Below, piece after piece: positions 1-8,135 of a stretch of 64,000 nt of DNA. Below the pieces are notes generated by a model, which ran no database searches, was not told the origin of the DNA, and saw nothing but the letters and a program-made list of their open reading frames with translations. Position 1 is the stretch's first letter; every line of letters starts with the position of its first letter. Location of the stretch: positions 868,001 to 932,000 of the forward strand of contig NZ_FOIZ01000001.1 of NCBI RefSeq assembly GCF_900109295.1. Reading direction: 5' to 3'. The stretch is from Cognatiyoonia koreensis. GTDB taxonomy: Bacteria; Pseudomonadota; Alphaproteobacteria; Rhodobacterales; Rhodobacteraceae. Both the position numbers and the translations under genes were made by a program.

Positions 1-328
1 CGCCGTTGCGAACGGCTTCGATCGCGGACCACATCGACGTGCCTTTGCCATTGCGCAGCACATGGCTTGGCTTGTCGGTCATTTTGACGACATCTTGCGC
101 ATCGTGGATCGTGACGCGATCTGCCAGGTTGTGTTTCGCCACAAGAGGGGCCAGTTCCGTTTCCGGCCCGTGGAGGATGACGCGCGCATCGGGCGCTTGC
201 GTCAAGAACGCAGAAAGGCCCGCAACCACCGTTGCAGGCCCGTTATCTCCGCCCATGGCGTCGACCGAAAGCACGTTGGACTTTTGCGCCTGCGCGGTCG
301 AGGAAGTCCCCGTCTGGCCTGGCGTCAT
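1..328 (-). CDS. plsX: Phosphate acyltransferase PlsX, N-terminal part (cut by window edge)
   Basis: Makes acyl-phosphate from acyl-ACP, the first step of the PlsX/PlsY route to phosphatidic acid. About 109 N-terminal residues are visible. The family signature S-V-D-A-M-G-G-D-N-G lies at about residues 21-30, followed by the expected alternating alpha/beta pattern. The ATG at 326-328 gives a leader of about 20 residues before the first strand, slightly longer than usual, so a later start is possible. It follows rpmF on the same strand after 23 bases, the standard yceD-rpmF-plsX order. The C-terminal two thirds lie outside the window. Confidence 0.93.
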   Translation of the reverse strand, partial: MTPGQTGTSSTAQAQKSNVLSVDAMGGDNGPATVVAGLSAFLTQAPDARVILHGPETELAPLVAKHNLADRVTIHDAQDVVKMTDKPSHVLRNGKGTSMWSAIEAVRNG

Positions 329-351
329 GTGTCGTGCTCCCTAGCGCTACT

Positions 352-558
352 TTACGCGGCGTCGTCGTCCAGATCGATTTCGTCGTTTGCTGCGATCACT
401 TCGCGTGTCGCGTAATGCCCGCAGGATGGGCAGACGTGGTGTGGGCGCTTCAGCTCGCCACAGTTGTCACACTCATTCGGGTTTGCCGCAACCAGTGCAT
501 CGTGCGCACGGCGGTTGTTCCGGCGGGATTTGGATACTTTGTTCTGCTGGACAGCCAT
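352..558 (-). CDS. rpmF: 50S ribosomal protein L32
   Basis: Small basic large-subunit ribosomal protein of 68 residues. It has the typical start [20 protein letters not shown] and a zinc-ribbon of two cysteine pairs (C-D-N-C and C-P-S-C), so this is the zinc-binding form. The acidic tail is normal for alphaproteobacteria. A purine-rich site (AAAGG) sits about 7 bases before the ATG. It lies between yceD and plsX. The 151-base gap to yceD leaves room for its own promoter, and I could not choose one with confidence. Confidence 0.97.
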   Translation of the reverse strand: MAVQQNKVSKSRRNNRRAHDALVAANPNECDNCGELKRPHHVCPSCGHYATREVIAANDEIDLDDDAA

Positions 559-709
559 GTCGCAACCTTTGTTTTGTTGGGCAATCGGTGCCCGGATTTC
601 ACATTCTCGCCCGCGTTTAGGACATTCGTGCCACGCTGTCGAGAGGGGTGTTCAAGAGGGCGCGAACATACTGCGATTCTTATTTCGCGCAACCCTTTAT
701 CTTGCTGCT

Positions 710-1279
710 CTAGGAGCCGTCCTCCGGATCCTTCTTTTGCAATGCGTCGCGCAGCGCGCCAAGCCCCGCAAAGGGTTTTGCATCATCGTCGGTCATCGGT
801 TCTTTGCCGGGTTCGGTATGTACGACTTGCCCGACGCTTGCCCCTTCTGCCCGTGGAAACGCGGGCAACGCGAGCGCAAGTGCTTCGCTCATCACCACGG
901 CCAGATCGATTGTTTCGGGAAGTGGTTCGATCGTGTCGTCCTCGGGCATTTCGATTTCTGTCCCTGACATTTCGACGTAATCAGCGGTGTAATTGCGCGT
1001 CACGTCCTCATCAATTCGAGTGGTGACCGGATCCAATGTGACCACACAGGACTGGCTGACTGTTGCGCCCAGATGGGCCGTCAGCGTCCAGTCCTGTTTG
1101 CCAGTCGGTGCGATCTCTCCTGTGAATCGCAGTTTCTTGATCCCGAGGATGCCAAGTTCTTCTGCGATCCGCGCACGCTGCTTGGTATCGGGCACCAGAT
1201 CGAATGTCGTTGGTTTACGGTTTGCCAGATCGGCCAAACGCAAGTGTGAGCGGGTCTGTTCAGCCAAGGACCGTTCCAT
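710..1279 (-). CDS. yceD: YceD / DUF177 family protein (23S rRNA accumulation)
   Basis: 189 residues, start MERSLAEQTRSHLRLADLAN. The DUF177 domain covers most of the protein: a beta-rich N-terminal half with the C-V-V-T-L-D-P-V core near the middle, then an acidic segment (E-M-P-E-D-D-T-I-E-P-L-P-E) and a D-L-A-V-V-M-S-E helix, all typical of the family. YceD homologues are needed for normal 23S rRNA levels and are almost always next to rpmF, as here. The longer open frame upstream of codon ATG 1279 is noise: it overlaps bamE on the other strand. Confidence 0.9.
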   Translation of the reverse strand: MERSLAEQTRSHLRLADLANRKPTTFDLVPDTKQRARIAEELGILGIKKLRFTGEIAPTGKQDWTLTAHLGATVSQSCVVTLDPVTTRIDEDVTRNYTADYVEMSGTEIEMPEDDTIEPLPETIDLAVVMSEALALALPAFPRAEGASVGQVVHTEPGKEPMTDDDAKPFAGLGALRDALQKKDPEDGS

Positions 1280-1354
1280 TCTTGAACATTGGGGTGTGCA
1301 TGTTGTAAGCCTCGTTAAAAGGCGCAAGGCGCCAAGGCAAGAGGGCAGGCAGGG

Positions 1355-1822
1355 ATGACAGGACAGCGCGTGATGATTTCGCTCCGCCGATTGCTGGTTG
1401 CGGGGGCGGTGATGGGTGCGGTTGCCTGCACGCCAATCGTGCGCAACCACGGCTATATCCCGCTCTCCGAAGATCTGGCCCTGATCCAGGTCGGTGTCGA
1501 TACCCGTGAAAGTGTCATTGCTTCTGTCGGACCGCCAACCGCGAACGGCGTTCTGGATGGCAGCGGCTATTATTATGTCGCGAGCAAGTTCCGCCATTTC
1601 GGTGCCTTCGAGCCGGAAGAGATCGACCGCGAAGTGCTTGCTGTTTCCTTCAATGATGCGGGTGTCGTGACGAACATCGAACGCTTTGGTCTGGAAGACG
1701 GACGGGTCGTAGTTCTGTCACGCCGCGTGACCGACAATGGCGTGCGTGACAGCACGTTTATCCGTCAGTTGCTTGGGTCGATCGGTCGTTTCAACGCCGG
1801 CGATTTCCTCGGCGAAGGGTAG
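1355..1822 (+). CDS. bamE: Outer-membrane assembly lipoprotein BamE (SmpA/OmlA)
   Basis: Accessory lipoprotein of the BAM beta-barrel insertion complex. 155 residues. A lipoprotein signal ends in A-V-A-C with the lipidated cysteine at residue 25, followed by the SmpA/OmlA fold. Family marks are G-Y-I-P, L-x-x-I-x-V-G-x-D-T-R-x-x-V and I-A-S-V-G-P-P, then Y-Y-Y-V-A-S-K. A second in-frame ATG at 1373 (codon 7) has a better spaced AGGA upstream and gives a more usual signal peptide, so the true start may be there. Divergent from yceD with a 75-base gap. Other BAM genes are absent here; lptD, another BAM client, lies 14 kb away. Confidence 0.9.
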   Translation: MTGQRVMISLRRLLVAGAVMGAVACTPIVRNHGYIPLSEDLALIQVGVDTRESVIASVGPPTANGVLDGSGYYYVASKFRHFGAFEPEEIDREVLAVSFNDAGVVTNIERFGLEDGRVVVLSRRVTDNGVRDSTFIRQLLGSIGRFNAGDFLGEG

Positions 1823-1848
1823 GTGCGTGGCAACCACGCACCCGCCAT

Positions 1849-2241
1849 TCAGGATTCGGGTTCGAATTTCAACGCAGCTCCGTTGATGCAATAGCGTAGT
1901 CCTGTCGGTTTCGGGCCATCGGGAAAGACGTGCCCCAGATGACCTTCGCAGCGATTGCAGTGCACCTCGGTGCGGCGCATGAACAGGCTGCGATCTTCCT
2001 TTTCACCGACCATGTCTGAATCGATTGGCTGATAGAACGACGGCCAGCCCGTGCCGCTTTCGAATTTCGTTTCCTGTTCGAACAGGGGTGCGCCGCAACC
2101 TGCGCAGATGAAGGTGCCGGGGTCTTTGGGAAAGTCGTCATGGGTGCCCGCCCGTTCCGTCGCGTGTTTGCGCAACACCTTATAGGCCATGTCCGACAGC
2201 TCTTCGCGCCATTCGGCGTCAGATTTGATCACCTTGTCCAT
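1849..2241 (-). CDS. msrB: Peptide-methionine (R)-S-oxide reductase MsrB
   Basis: Repairs methionine-R-sulfoxide in oxidised proteins using thioredoxin. 130 residues, full length. Both zinc-binding pairs are present (C46-x-x-C49 and C95-x-x-C98), as are the substrate motif G-T-G-W-P-S-F at 63-69 and the active-site R-Y-C-I-N-G-A-A-L-K-F with catalytic Cys118. No signal peptide, so cytoplasmic. Transcribed convergently to bamE, with only 26 bases between the stops, and divergently from olsB. Stand-alone msrB without msrA is common in this order. Confidence 0.96.
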   Translation of the reverse strand: MDKVIKSDAEWREELSDMAYKVLRKHATERAGTHDDFPKDPGTFICAGCGAPLFEQETKFESGTGWPSFYQPIDSDMVGEKEDRSLFMRRTEVHCNRCEGHLGHVFPDGPKPTGLRYCINGAALKFEPES

Positions 2242-2310
2242 TTTGTCTTTCCTTCTGCGACTTCGCGCTTAACGTAGGGCGCGGGCGGGTGTCCGCCAAG
2301 AAGGGGTGCG

Positions 2311-3042
2311 ATGACAATTGCGTTTCACAAAGGCCGCTACGGTGTGCGGGTCGCGGCGGATGCGGCGGACTTGCATGCCTGCCAGACGCTGCGCCATCGC
2401 TGCTTTTTCGGAACGGACGGGGTGGACGCTGATCGATTCGATCCGCTTTGCACCCATGTGATGATTGCCGGAGATACCGGTTTGGTGGGAACGTTTCGCG
2501 TCATGCATGTACCCGATGCAGCGGCGCTGCCGCGCACCTATGCTGCGAAGGCCTATGATCTGGAACCGCTTGCCCGGTTCGACCAGCCGATGCTGGAAAT
2601 GGGCCGGTTTTGCATCGATCCGGCGGCGAAGGACGGCGATGTTTTGCGTCTGGCCTGGGGCGCGCTGACCCAGCTTGTCGATGCCCATGGCATCGGGCTG
2701 TTGTTCGGCTGTTCCAGTTTTGCCGGTACGGATCCTGCCCCATACGCCGCCGCCTTCGGCCTGCTTGCGTCGCAGTATTGTGGCCCTGCAACGCTGCGCC
2801 CCGCCCGGCTTGCGCCTGAGGTCGTGCCGCTTGTCGCTGACAGACAGCAGGGGGCTGCCGCGCAGTTGCCGCCCCTTTTGCGCACCTATCTCGCGATGGG
2901 CGGTTGGGTCAGCGATCACGCCGTGATCGACCGGCAGATGGCCACGCTGCACGTTTTCACGGGGCTGGAAATCGCGAAGGTGCCGCCCCAGCGCGCCCAT
3001 GCATTGCGCGCCCTGCTTGACCCTGCGAACAGCCATATTTGA
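2311..3042 (+). CDS. olsB: L-ornithine N-alpha-acyltransferase OlsB (ornithine lipid synthesis)
   Basis: First step of phosphate-free ornithine lipids: transfers a 3-hydroxyacyl group from ACP to ornithine, giving lyso-ornithine lipid. 243 residues of GNAT-type fold. The family pattern is G-R-Y-G-V-R-V-A near residue 8, then L-R-H-R-C-F-F, then the V-G-T-F-R-V-M strand and L-E-M-G-R-F-C-I-D-P, typical of the OlsB/PlsC-associated hydroxyacyl transferases. The second enzyme, OlsA, is not in the window. It starts 69 bases from divergent msrB, with a purine-rich site before ATG 2311. The ABC-F gene follows 45 bases later. Confidence 0.86.
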   Translation: MTIAFHKGRYGVRVAADAADLHACQTLRHRCFFGTDGVDADRFDPLCTHVMIAGDTGLVGTFRVMHVPDAAALPRTYAAKAYDLEPLARFDQPMLEMGRFCIDPAAKDGDVLRLAWGALTQLVDAHGIGLLFGCSSFAGTDPAPYAAAFGLLASQYCGPATLRPARLAPEVVPLVADRQQGAAAQLPPLLRTYLAMGGWVSDHAVIDRQMATLHVFTGLEIAKVPPQRAHALRALLDPANSHI

Positions 3043-3087
3043 GAGGGGGTCTTGCGCCTTGCCGGGTGGCGGTCTAGCTGGTCGCTC

Positions 3088-4896
3088 ATGGCACGTGCAC
3101 CCCATCTCCAGATATCCGACATCGCGCTGACTTTTGGCGGCGATCCTGTTTTCGAAGACCTGTCCCTTGTCGTTCAGCCGGGGGATCGGGTGGCGCTGGT
3201 CGGGCGCAACGGGTCGGGCAAATCCACGTTGATGAAAGTCATGGCGGGCCTGATCGAGCCAGATCAAGGCGCTGTCGTCGCGGCCCCCGGCGTGTCGGTC
3301 GGCTATATGGAGCAGGACCCGACGATGGACGGGTTCATGACGCTTGGTGAATATGCTGCCAGCGGGTTGGAGCCGGGCGAGGAATACAAGGTCGCGATTG
3401 TGGCCGAAGGTCTGAAGTTCGATCCCGAAGGGGCCGTTGCCACGGCGTCCGGCGGTGAGCGACGGCGTGCCGCATTGGCCAAGTTGATGGCCGAAGCCCC
3501 TGAATTGATGTTGCTGGACGAGCCGACCAACCATTTGGATATCGAAGCCATCGCTTGGCTGGAAGCGGAACTGGCGCAGACCCGTGCGGCCTTTGTCCTG
3601 ATATCGCACGACCGTGCGTTTCTGCGCGCCTTGACCCGCGCGACATTGTGGATTGATCGCGGGCAGGTGCGCCGCGCCGAACAGGGATTCGACGGTTTCG
3701 AGGACTGGCGCGACAAGCTGTGGGAAGAAGAAGACCAACAGCGCCACAAGCTGAACCGCAAGATCAAGGCCGAGGCCCGTTGGGCTGTCGAAGGTATTTC
3801 CGCCCGTCGCAAACGCAACCAGGGACGTGTGCGGGCCTTGCAGGACTTGCGCGCTGAACGTGCCGCGCAGATCAATCGGCAAGGCACGGCTGCGATGACC
3901 TTTGAAGGTGGCCAGCAATCCGGCCGCAAGGTGATTGAGGCAACAGGGCTTACCAAAACCTTTGATGGCAAGACCATCGTGAAGGACTTTGACCTGACGG
4001 TGCAGCGTGGTGACCGGATCGCGTTCGTCGGGCCGAATGGTGTCGGAAAAACGACGCTGATCAAGATGTTACTGGATCAGGTTCATCCTGATGCCGGGAC
4101 CGTCAAGCACGGTACGAATCTTGATATCGCGGTGTTCGATCAGGCGCGCGCGCAGCTTGATGCCGATATGTCGCTTTGGGAAAACCTTGCAAGCGATCCT
4201 GCCCTTGGCGGGTCCGGCAAAGCCGATCAGATCATGGTGCGTGGTCAACCGAAACACGTGGTTGGCTATCTCAAGGAATTCCTGTTCGATGATGCGCAGG
4301 CCCGCGCGCCTGTCCGGTCGCTGTCGGGGGGCGAAAAGGCGCGGCTGCTGCTGGCGCGGCTGATGGCGCGCGAAAGCAATCTGCTGGTGCTTGACGAACC
4401 GACGAACGATCTGGACATCGAAACGCTGGACTTGTTGCAGGATATTCTGGGCGAATATGACGGGACCGTACTGCTGGTCAGCCACGACCGTGATTTTCTG
4501 GACCGTGTCGCCACAACGACCATCGCGATGGAAGGCAACGGGCAGGCGGTCACCTACGCGGGTGGGTGGACCGATTACCGCAACCAGCGCGGCGGTGATT
4601 TTGTTGAGGCCCGTGAAGCGACGAAGCCGCTGGCCAAGAAGGTCGAAAAGGCCGCACCTGCGGCACCCAAGCAAAAGCTGTCTTTTACGGAAAAGCACCG
4701 GCTTGATGAATTGCCCGGCGTGATCGACAAGCTGACTGACGAGATCGGAAAGCTGGAAACCCTGCTTGCTGACCCTGATTTGTTCACCGCCAACCCGGTG
4801 AAGTTTCAAAAGGCCACGGATGCGTTGGTCGACCGGCAGGCGGCCTTGGCGGCGGCAGAGGACGAATGGCTGACGCTGGAAGAAAAAGCGGGTTAA
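3088..4896 (+). CDS. uup: ABC-F family ATPase, Uup type
   Basis: Ribosome/DNA-structure-associated ATPase with two ABC domains and no membrane part. 602 residues. First domain: Walker A G-R-N-G-S-G-K-S-T, signature A-S-G-G-E, Walker B L-M-L-L-D-E-P-T-N. Second: G-P-N-G-V-G-K-T-T, L-S-G-G-E-K-A, L-V-L-D-E-P-T-N. The linker is rich in charged residues. The C-terminal 70 residues form the coiled coil of Uup (LDELPGVIDKLTDEIGKLE and onward), which separates it from the EttA and YheS classes. ATG 3088 is chosen because the domain starts at once; the open frame runs 36 bases further upstream. Confidence 0.92.
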   Translation: MARAPHLQISDIALTFGGDPVFEDLSLVVQPGDRVALVGRNGSGKSTLMKVMAGLIEPDQGAVVAAPGVSVGYMEQDPTMDGFMTLGEYAASGLEPGEEYKVAIVAEGLKFDPEGAVATASGGERRRAALAKLMAEAPELMLLDEPTNHLDIEAIAWLEAELAQTRAAFVLISHDRAFLRALTRATLWIDRGQVRRAEQGFDGFEDWRDKLWEEEDQQRHKLNRKIKAEARWAVEGISARRKRNQGRVRALQDLRAERAAQINRQGTAAMTFEGGQQSGRKVIEATGLTKTFDGKTIVKDFDLTVQRGDRIAFVGPNGVGKTTLIKMLLDQVHPDAGTVKHGTNLDIAVFDQARAQLDADMSLWENLASDPALGGSGKADQIMVRGQPKHVVGYLKEFLFDDAQARAPVRSLSGGEKARLLLARLMARESNLLVLDEPTNDLDIETLDLLQDILGEYDGTVLLVSHDRDFLDRVATTTIAMEGNGQAVTYAGGWTDYRNQRGGDFVEAREATKPLAKKVEKAAPAAPKQKLSFTEKHRLDELPGVIDKLTDEIGKLETLLADPDLFTANPVKFQKATDALVDRQAALAAAEDEWLTLEEKAG

Positions 4897-4903
4897 GCAC
4901 AGA

Positions 4904-4931
4904 AAAAGGGGCGATATACATCGCCCCTTTT
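4904..4931. terminator. Bidirectional Rho-independent terminator
   Basis: An 11-bp stem (AAAAGGGGCGA, 4904-4914, with its complement 4921-4931) encloses a 6-base loop. It carries an A-tract on one side and a T-tract on the other, so it can work in both directions. It lies between the convergent ABC-F gene and the ferric binding protein gene. Confidence 0.9.
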
Positions 4932-4948
4932 CAATTCAAATCAGTTAA

Positions 4949-5953
4949 TTACCCGTCGAAGTTCACTTCTTCCATAATCCGCAGGGCCATGGGGCGGTGG
5001 GCTGCCAGATCGGACAGAGACGCCGTATCAGGCGTGAATGTTCCCCAGCTTGCCACGATATCGGATAATGCTGCCCCTTCGAGCACCGGGTATTCGTAGT
5101 TGCTTTCCGCGTAGATGCTTTGCGCCGTTGGCGAGACGAGGAATTCCATCAACTGGATGGCTTCGTCCTTATTGGGGGCCGATGTCGTCATCGCCACGCC
5201 CGACACGTTCACATGCGTGCCGCCGTTTTCAAACGTCGGGAATTCAATGCGCACCGCATTGGCCCATTCGGTCTGTTCTTCATCCGCAAGCATCTGGCCC
5301 ATGTAATAGGTGTTGCCCACAGCGATGTCGCATTCGCCGGCCCAGATCGCCCTGACCTGCGCGCGGTCGTTGCCTTCGGGCTTGCGGGCAAGGTTTTCGC
5401 GCACGGCCGCGGCCCATGCGCGGGCGCCATCTTCACCGACATGGTCGATCACCGCAGACAACAGGGCGAGGTTGTAGTTATGCACGCCGGATCGGCTGCA
5501 GATGCGCCCGTCCCATTTGTCAGAGGCGAGATCTTCGTAGGTGGTGACTTCCCCGTCGGCGACCCGGTCCTTGCTGGCGTAGATCACCCGCGCACGGGTC
5601 GTCAGCGCGAACCAGAGATTTTCGGGGCTGCGCAGCGTTTCTGGGATCGCCGCGGTCAGAACGTCGCTTTCAACCGGCTGTGTCAGACCTTCGTCGACGA
5701 TCTGTTTCAGGTTGGCAATATCGACTGTCATGATCAGATCGGCGGGTGAGCGGGCACCTTCGGCCTTGAGCCGTTCGACCATGCCTTCTTCCATGAAGTT
5801 CAGGTTCACGGCGATGCCAGTCTCGGCAGTAAAGGCATCCATCACGGGCTGGATCAGTTCCGCCTGACGGGTCGTGTAGATGGTCACGTCGGCATAAGCG
5901 GGGGCTGCGATTGCGGTGCAGGCGGAGGCCAACAAAGCGGTACGGAATGACAT
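4949..5953 (-). CDS. fbpA: Ferric iron ABC transporter, periplasmic binding protein (FbpA/AfuA type)
   Basis: Captures Fe3+ in the periplasm for an FbpABC-type importer. 334 residues with a Sec signal peptide (MSFRTALLASACTAIAAPAYA, cleavage after A-Y-A). The mature start V-T-I-Y-T-T-R is that of the class, as is V-G-N-T-Y-Y-M-G-Q with the paired tyrosines that ligate iron. The permease (fbpB) and ATPase (fbpC) are not next to it: the terminator at 4904 follows directly, so the gene stands alone here. A strong promoter with an operator-like palindrome lies upstream (5981-6009), which points to iron or Fe-S control. Confidence 0.9.
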   Translation of the reverse strand: MSFRTALLASACTAIAAPAYADVTIYTTRQAELIQPVMDAFTAETGIAVNLNFMEEGMVERLKAEGARSPADLIMTVDIANLKQIVDEGLTQPVESDVLTAAIPETLRSPENLWFALTTRARVIYASKDRVADGEVTTYEDLASDKWDGRICSRSGVHNYNLALLSAVIDHVGEDGARAWAAAVRENLARKPEGNDRAQVRAIWAGECDIAVGNTYYMGQMLADEEQTEWANAVRIEFPTFENGGTHVNVSGVAMTTSAPNKDEAIQLMEFLVSPTAQSIYAESNYEYPVLEGAALSDIVASWGTFTPDTASLSDLAAHRPMALRIMEEVNFDG

Positions 5954-5980
5954 GTAGAATCTCCTTGTCTGTCGGCGCAG

Positions 5981-6009
5981 AATTAATCCGACTAAAAGAG
6001 TCGGGTCAA
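5981..6009 (-). promoter_or_regulatory. fbpA promoter with IscR-type operator palindrome
   Basis: Reading the minus strand, TTGACC (6009-6004), a 17-base spacer and TTAATT (5986-5981) make a good sigma-70-type promoter 28 bases before the fbpA start. The spacer is filled by the inverted repeat CCGACTAAAAGAGTCGG (5988-6004). The repeat fits the E. coli type-1 IscR consensus YYGACTRWWWYAGTCRRST at 18 of 19 positions (my alignment by eye). A protein bound here would cover the region between -35 and -10, so repression is expected. Confidence 0.75.
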
Positions 6010-6012
6010 TAC

Positions 6013-6843
6013 CTAATCGTTTTTGTCGGATTTTCGTTCGCGCATTTTCGCCGCATCCCAGAGCGCATCCATTTCTGCCAGATCGCTGTCCGCCGGTGTG
6101 CGACCATCGGTGGCAAGCGCATCCTCGATCGCGGCAAAGCGACGGGTGAATTTCGTGTTGGCCGCACGCAACGCTTCTTCGGGGTCGATGTCGAGGTGGC
6201 GCGCAAGGTTTGCCATCACAAACATCAGATCACCGTATTCTTCGGTCATCTCTGCGTGGCTTTGGGTGTCGCGGGCTTCGATCAGTTCGGCGGCCTCTTC
6301 GGTGATCTTGTCCACGACCTGTGCCACATCGGGCCAGTCGAAACCGACGCGCGCGGCGCGCTTTTGCAGTTTGACCGCGCGGGTCAGGGCAGGCAGGTTG
6401 ATTGCCACGCCGTCCAGCGTGCGCGCCTGTGCCTTGCCGGCCCGTTCGGCCGCCTTGATCTTTTCCCAATCGGCGACCTGCTGGTCTGCCGTCTTGTCGC
6501 GGCTTTCGTCGCCGAACACATGGGGGTGGCGCGCAACCATCTTGTCGCTGATCGCTTTGACCACGCTGTCGAAGGTGAAATGTCCGGCCTCTTCACCCAT
6601 TTGCGTGTGATAGACTGTTTGCAGCAACAGATCGCCCAGTTCGCCCTCCAGCTCGGGCCAGTCGCTGCGGGCGATGGCATCGGCGACTTCATAAGCTTCT
6701 TCTATGGTATAGGGCGCGATGCTGGCGAAATCCTGTTCGATGTCCCACGGGCAACCCCTTTGCGGGTCGCGCAACCGGCGCATGATTTCAAGAAGACGTG
6801 GCATTCCGCCGTCGGGGTCGTGGATCAGGGCGTCATCTGGCAT
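6013..6843 (-). CDS. mazG: Nucleoside triphosphate pyrophosphohydrolase MazG
   Basis: House-cleaning enzyme that hydrolyses NTPs/dNTPs to monophosphates. 276 residues with two tandem MazG domains: the first with C-P-W-D, Y-T-I-E-E-A-Y-E-V-x-D and E-L-G-D-L-L-L-Q (metal-binding acidic helices), the second with K-I-T-E-E-A-A-E-L-I-E-A and E-Y-G-D-L-M-F-V. Start ATG 6843 (MPDDALIHDPDGGMPRLLEI) matches the family; the open frame upstream overlaps the divergent amidohydrolase and is noise. The stop lies 4 bases from the -35 of fbpA, but that promoter indicates a separate transcript. Confidence 0.95.
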   Translation of the reverse strand: MPDDALIHDPDGGMPRLLEIMRRLRDPQRGCPWDIEQDFASIAPYTIEEAYEVADAIARSDWPELEGELGDLLLQTVYHTQMGEEAGHFTFDSVVKAISDKMVARHPHVFGDESRDKTADQQVADWEKIKAAERAGKAQARTLDGVAINLPALTRAVKLQKRAARVGFDWPDVAQVVDKITEEAAELIEARDTQSHAEMTEEYGDLMFVMANLARHLDIDPEEALRAANTKFTRRFAAIEDALATDGRTPADSDLAEMDALWDAAKMRERKSDKND

Positions 6844-6901
6844 TGCACTCGGGTCTCCTTTGCGGTTCTGTTCTAGGGGACCGCCTAGGGGAGTGCCAGT
6901 C

Positions 6902-8065
6902 ATGCCAGTCATCAATCGCATCGCGGATTTTGCAGACGACATGAAGACATGGCGACGCCATTTGCACGCGCATCCCGAATTGCAGTTCGACTGCCACAAC
7001 ACCGCGGCCTTTGTCGTGGCGCGACTGAAGGACTTTGGCGTCGATGAGATCCACGAGGGTATTGCCACCTCTGGCGTTGTCGCGATCATCAACGGGCAGG
7101 GCGACGGACCGACCATCGGGTTGCGTGCTGACATGGATGCATTGCCGATGCAGGAAGAAACCGGTCTGCCCCATGCATCGACCGTTCCGGGCAAGATGCA
7201 TGCCTGCGGGCATGACGGGCACACGACGATGCTGCTGGGGGCGGCTCGCTATCTGGCCGAAACCCGTAATTTCTCGGGGCGCGTCGCGCTGATTTTCCAG
7301 CCTGCCGAGGAAGGTGGCGGCGGGGCCGGCGTCATGGTTGAGGAAGGCGCGCTGGACCGGTTCGAGATTGCGCAGGTTTATGCGCTTCACAATGTGCCGG
7401 GGTTGCCAGTTGGCCAGTTTCAGACCGTGCCGGGGCCGATCATGGCCGCCGTCGATACATTCTATATCCATGTGAAGGGGCGCGGCGGGCATGGAGCCTA
7501 TCCGCAAGACACGATTGATCCGCTGATCGCTGCTGTCGGCATGGTGCAGGCAATCCAGACCATCATCAGCCGCAACCACGATGGTCGCAAGGATCTGGTG
7601 GTGTCCGTGACGCAGATTCACAGCGGATCGGCGGACAATATCATCCCGGAGACGGCCTTTATCAACGGCACCGTCCGGTCGTTTGACAAAGACGTGCAGG
7701 CGCTGGTCATGGAACGGCTGGAAGCGATCGTGATGGGACAGGCGGCCAGTTACGGGGTCAGCGTGGAATACCGTTATGAGAAGGGTTATCCGGCGACGGT
7801 CAATGATCCTGAAAAGACCCAATTTGCGGCAGAGGTTGCGCAGGAGGTCGCTGGCGAGGCGGGTGTCAATATCGCGCAGATCCCCGAGATGGGCGCAGAG
7901 GATTTCGCCTATTTCCTTGAAGAACGGCCCGGCGCATATCTTTTTGTGGGCAACGGCGATACCGCAGGGCTGCATAACACCAAGTTCGACTTTGATGACG
8001 AAACCGCGAGTGCTGGCGCGTCGTTTTTCGCGCGCATCGTCGAGCGGGCGCAGCCGGTGGCTTAG
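6902..8065 (+). CDS. M20-family amidohydrolase (hippurate hydrolase / N-acyl-amino-acid hydrolase type)
   Basis: 387-residue metal-dependent hydrolase that cleaves an N-acyl or N-benzoyl amino acid; the exact substrate is not readable. M20 motifs in order: R-R-H-L-H-A-H-P-E-L near the start, G-L-R-A-D-M-D-A-L-P-M, M-H-A-C-G-H-D-G-H-T, Q-P-A-E-E-G-G-G-G-A, then the lid domain G-R-G-G-H-G-A-Y-P and the C-terminal G-A-E-D-F-A-Y-F. The binuclear metal ligands (H, D, E, H) all appear intact. No signal peptide. Divergent from mazG (58-base gap). The two ureohydrolases downstream on the same strand suggest use of arginine-derived or guanidino nitrogen compounds, which is inference. Confidence 0.88.
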   Translation: MPVINRIADFADDMKTWRRHLHAHPELQFDCHNTAAFVVARLKDFGVDEIHEGIATSGVVAIINGQGDGPTIGLRADMDALPMQEETGLPHASTVPGKMHACGHDGHTTMLLGAARYLAETRNFSGRVALIFQPAEEGGGGAGVMVEEGALDRFEIAQVYALHNVPGLPVGQFQTVPGPIMAAVDTFYIHVKGRGGHGAYPQDTIDPLIAAVGMVQAIQTIISRNHDGRKDLVVSVTQIHSGSADNIIPETAFINGTVRSFDKDVQALVMERLEAIVMGQAASYGVSVEYRYEKGYPATVNDPEKTQFAAEVAQEVAGEAGVNIAQIPEMGAEDFAYFLEERPGAYLFVGNGDTAGLHNTKFDFDDETASAGASFFARIVERAQPVA

Positions 8066-8070
8066 GGGTT

Positions 8071-8130
8071 CGGCTTTTCTGCGAAAAGCCGGATGCCTCC
8101 GGCGGAAGTTTGATTGGACAAAGAAAGACG
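8071..8130 (+). repeat. Intergenic hairpin repeat, copy 1
   Basis: A perfect 9-bp hairpin (CGGCTTTTC-TGC-GAAAAGCCG, 8071-8091) overlaps a second possible hairpin (GCCGGA-TGCC-TCCGGC, 8088-8103), followed by GGAAGTTTGATTGGACAAAG. It fills the gap between the amidohydrolase stop and the agmatinase start. The part GCCGGATG...CCTCCGGCGG followed by an A/T-rich stretch recurs at 13978-14026 in the same orientation relative to transcription. From memory, similar short elements are common between genes in Rhodobacterales. Confidence 0.6.
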
Positions 8131-8135
8131 GTTTG

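Noticed and set aside
2269-3918. 549-codon open frame on the minus strand
   Set aside because: It is antisense to olsB and the ABC-F gene, both with clear family motifs; its translation is arginine/glutamine-rich with no domain.
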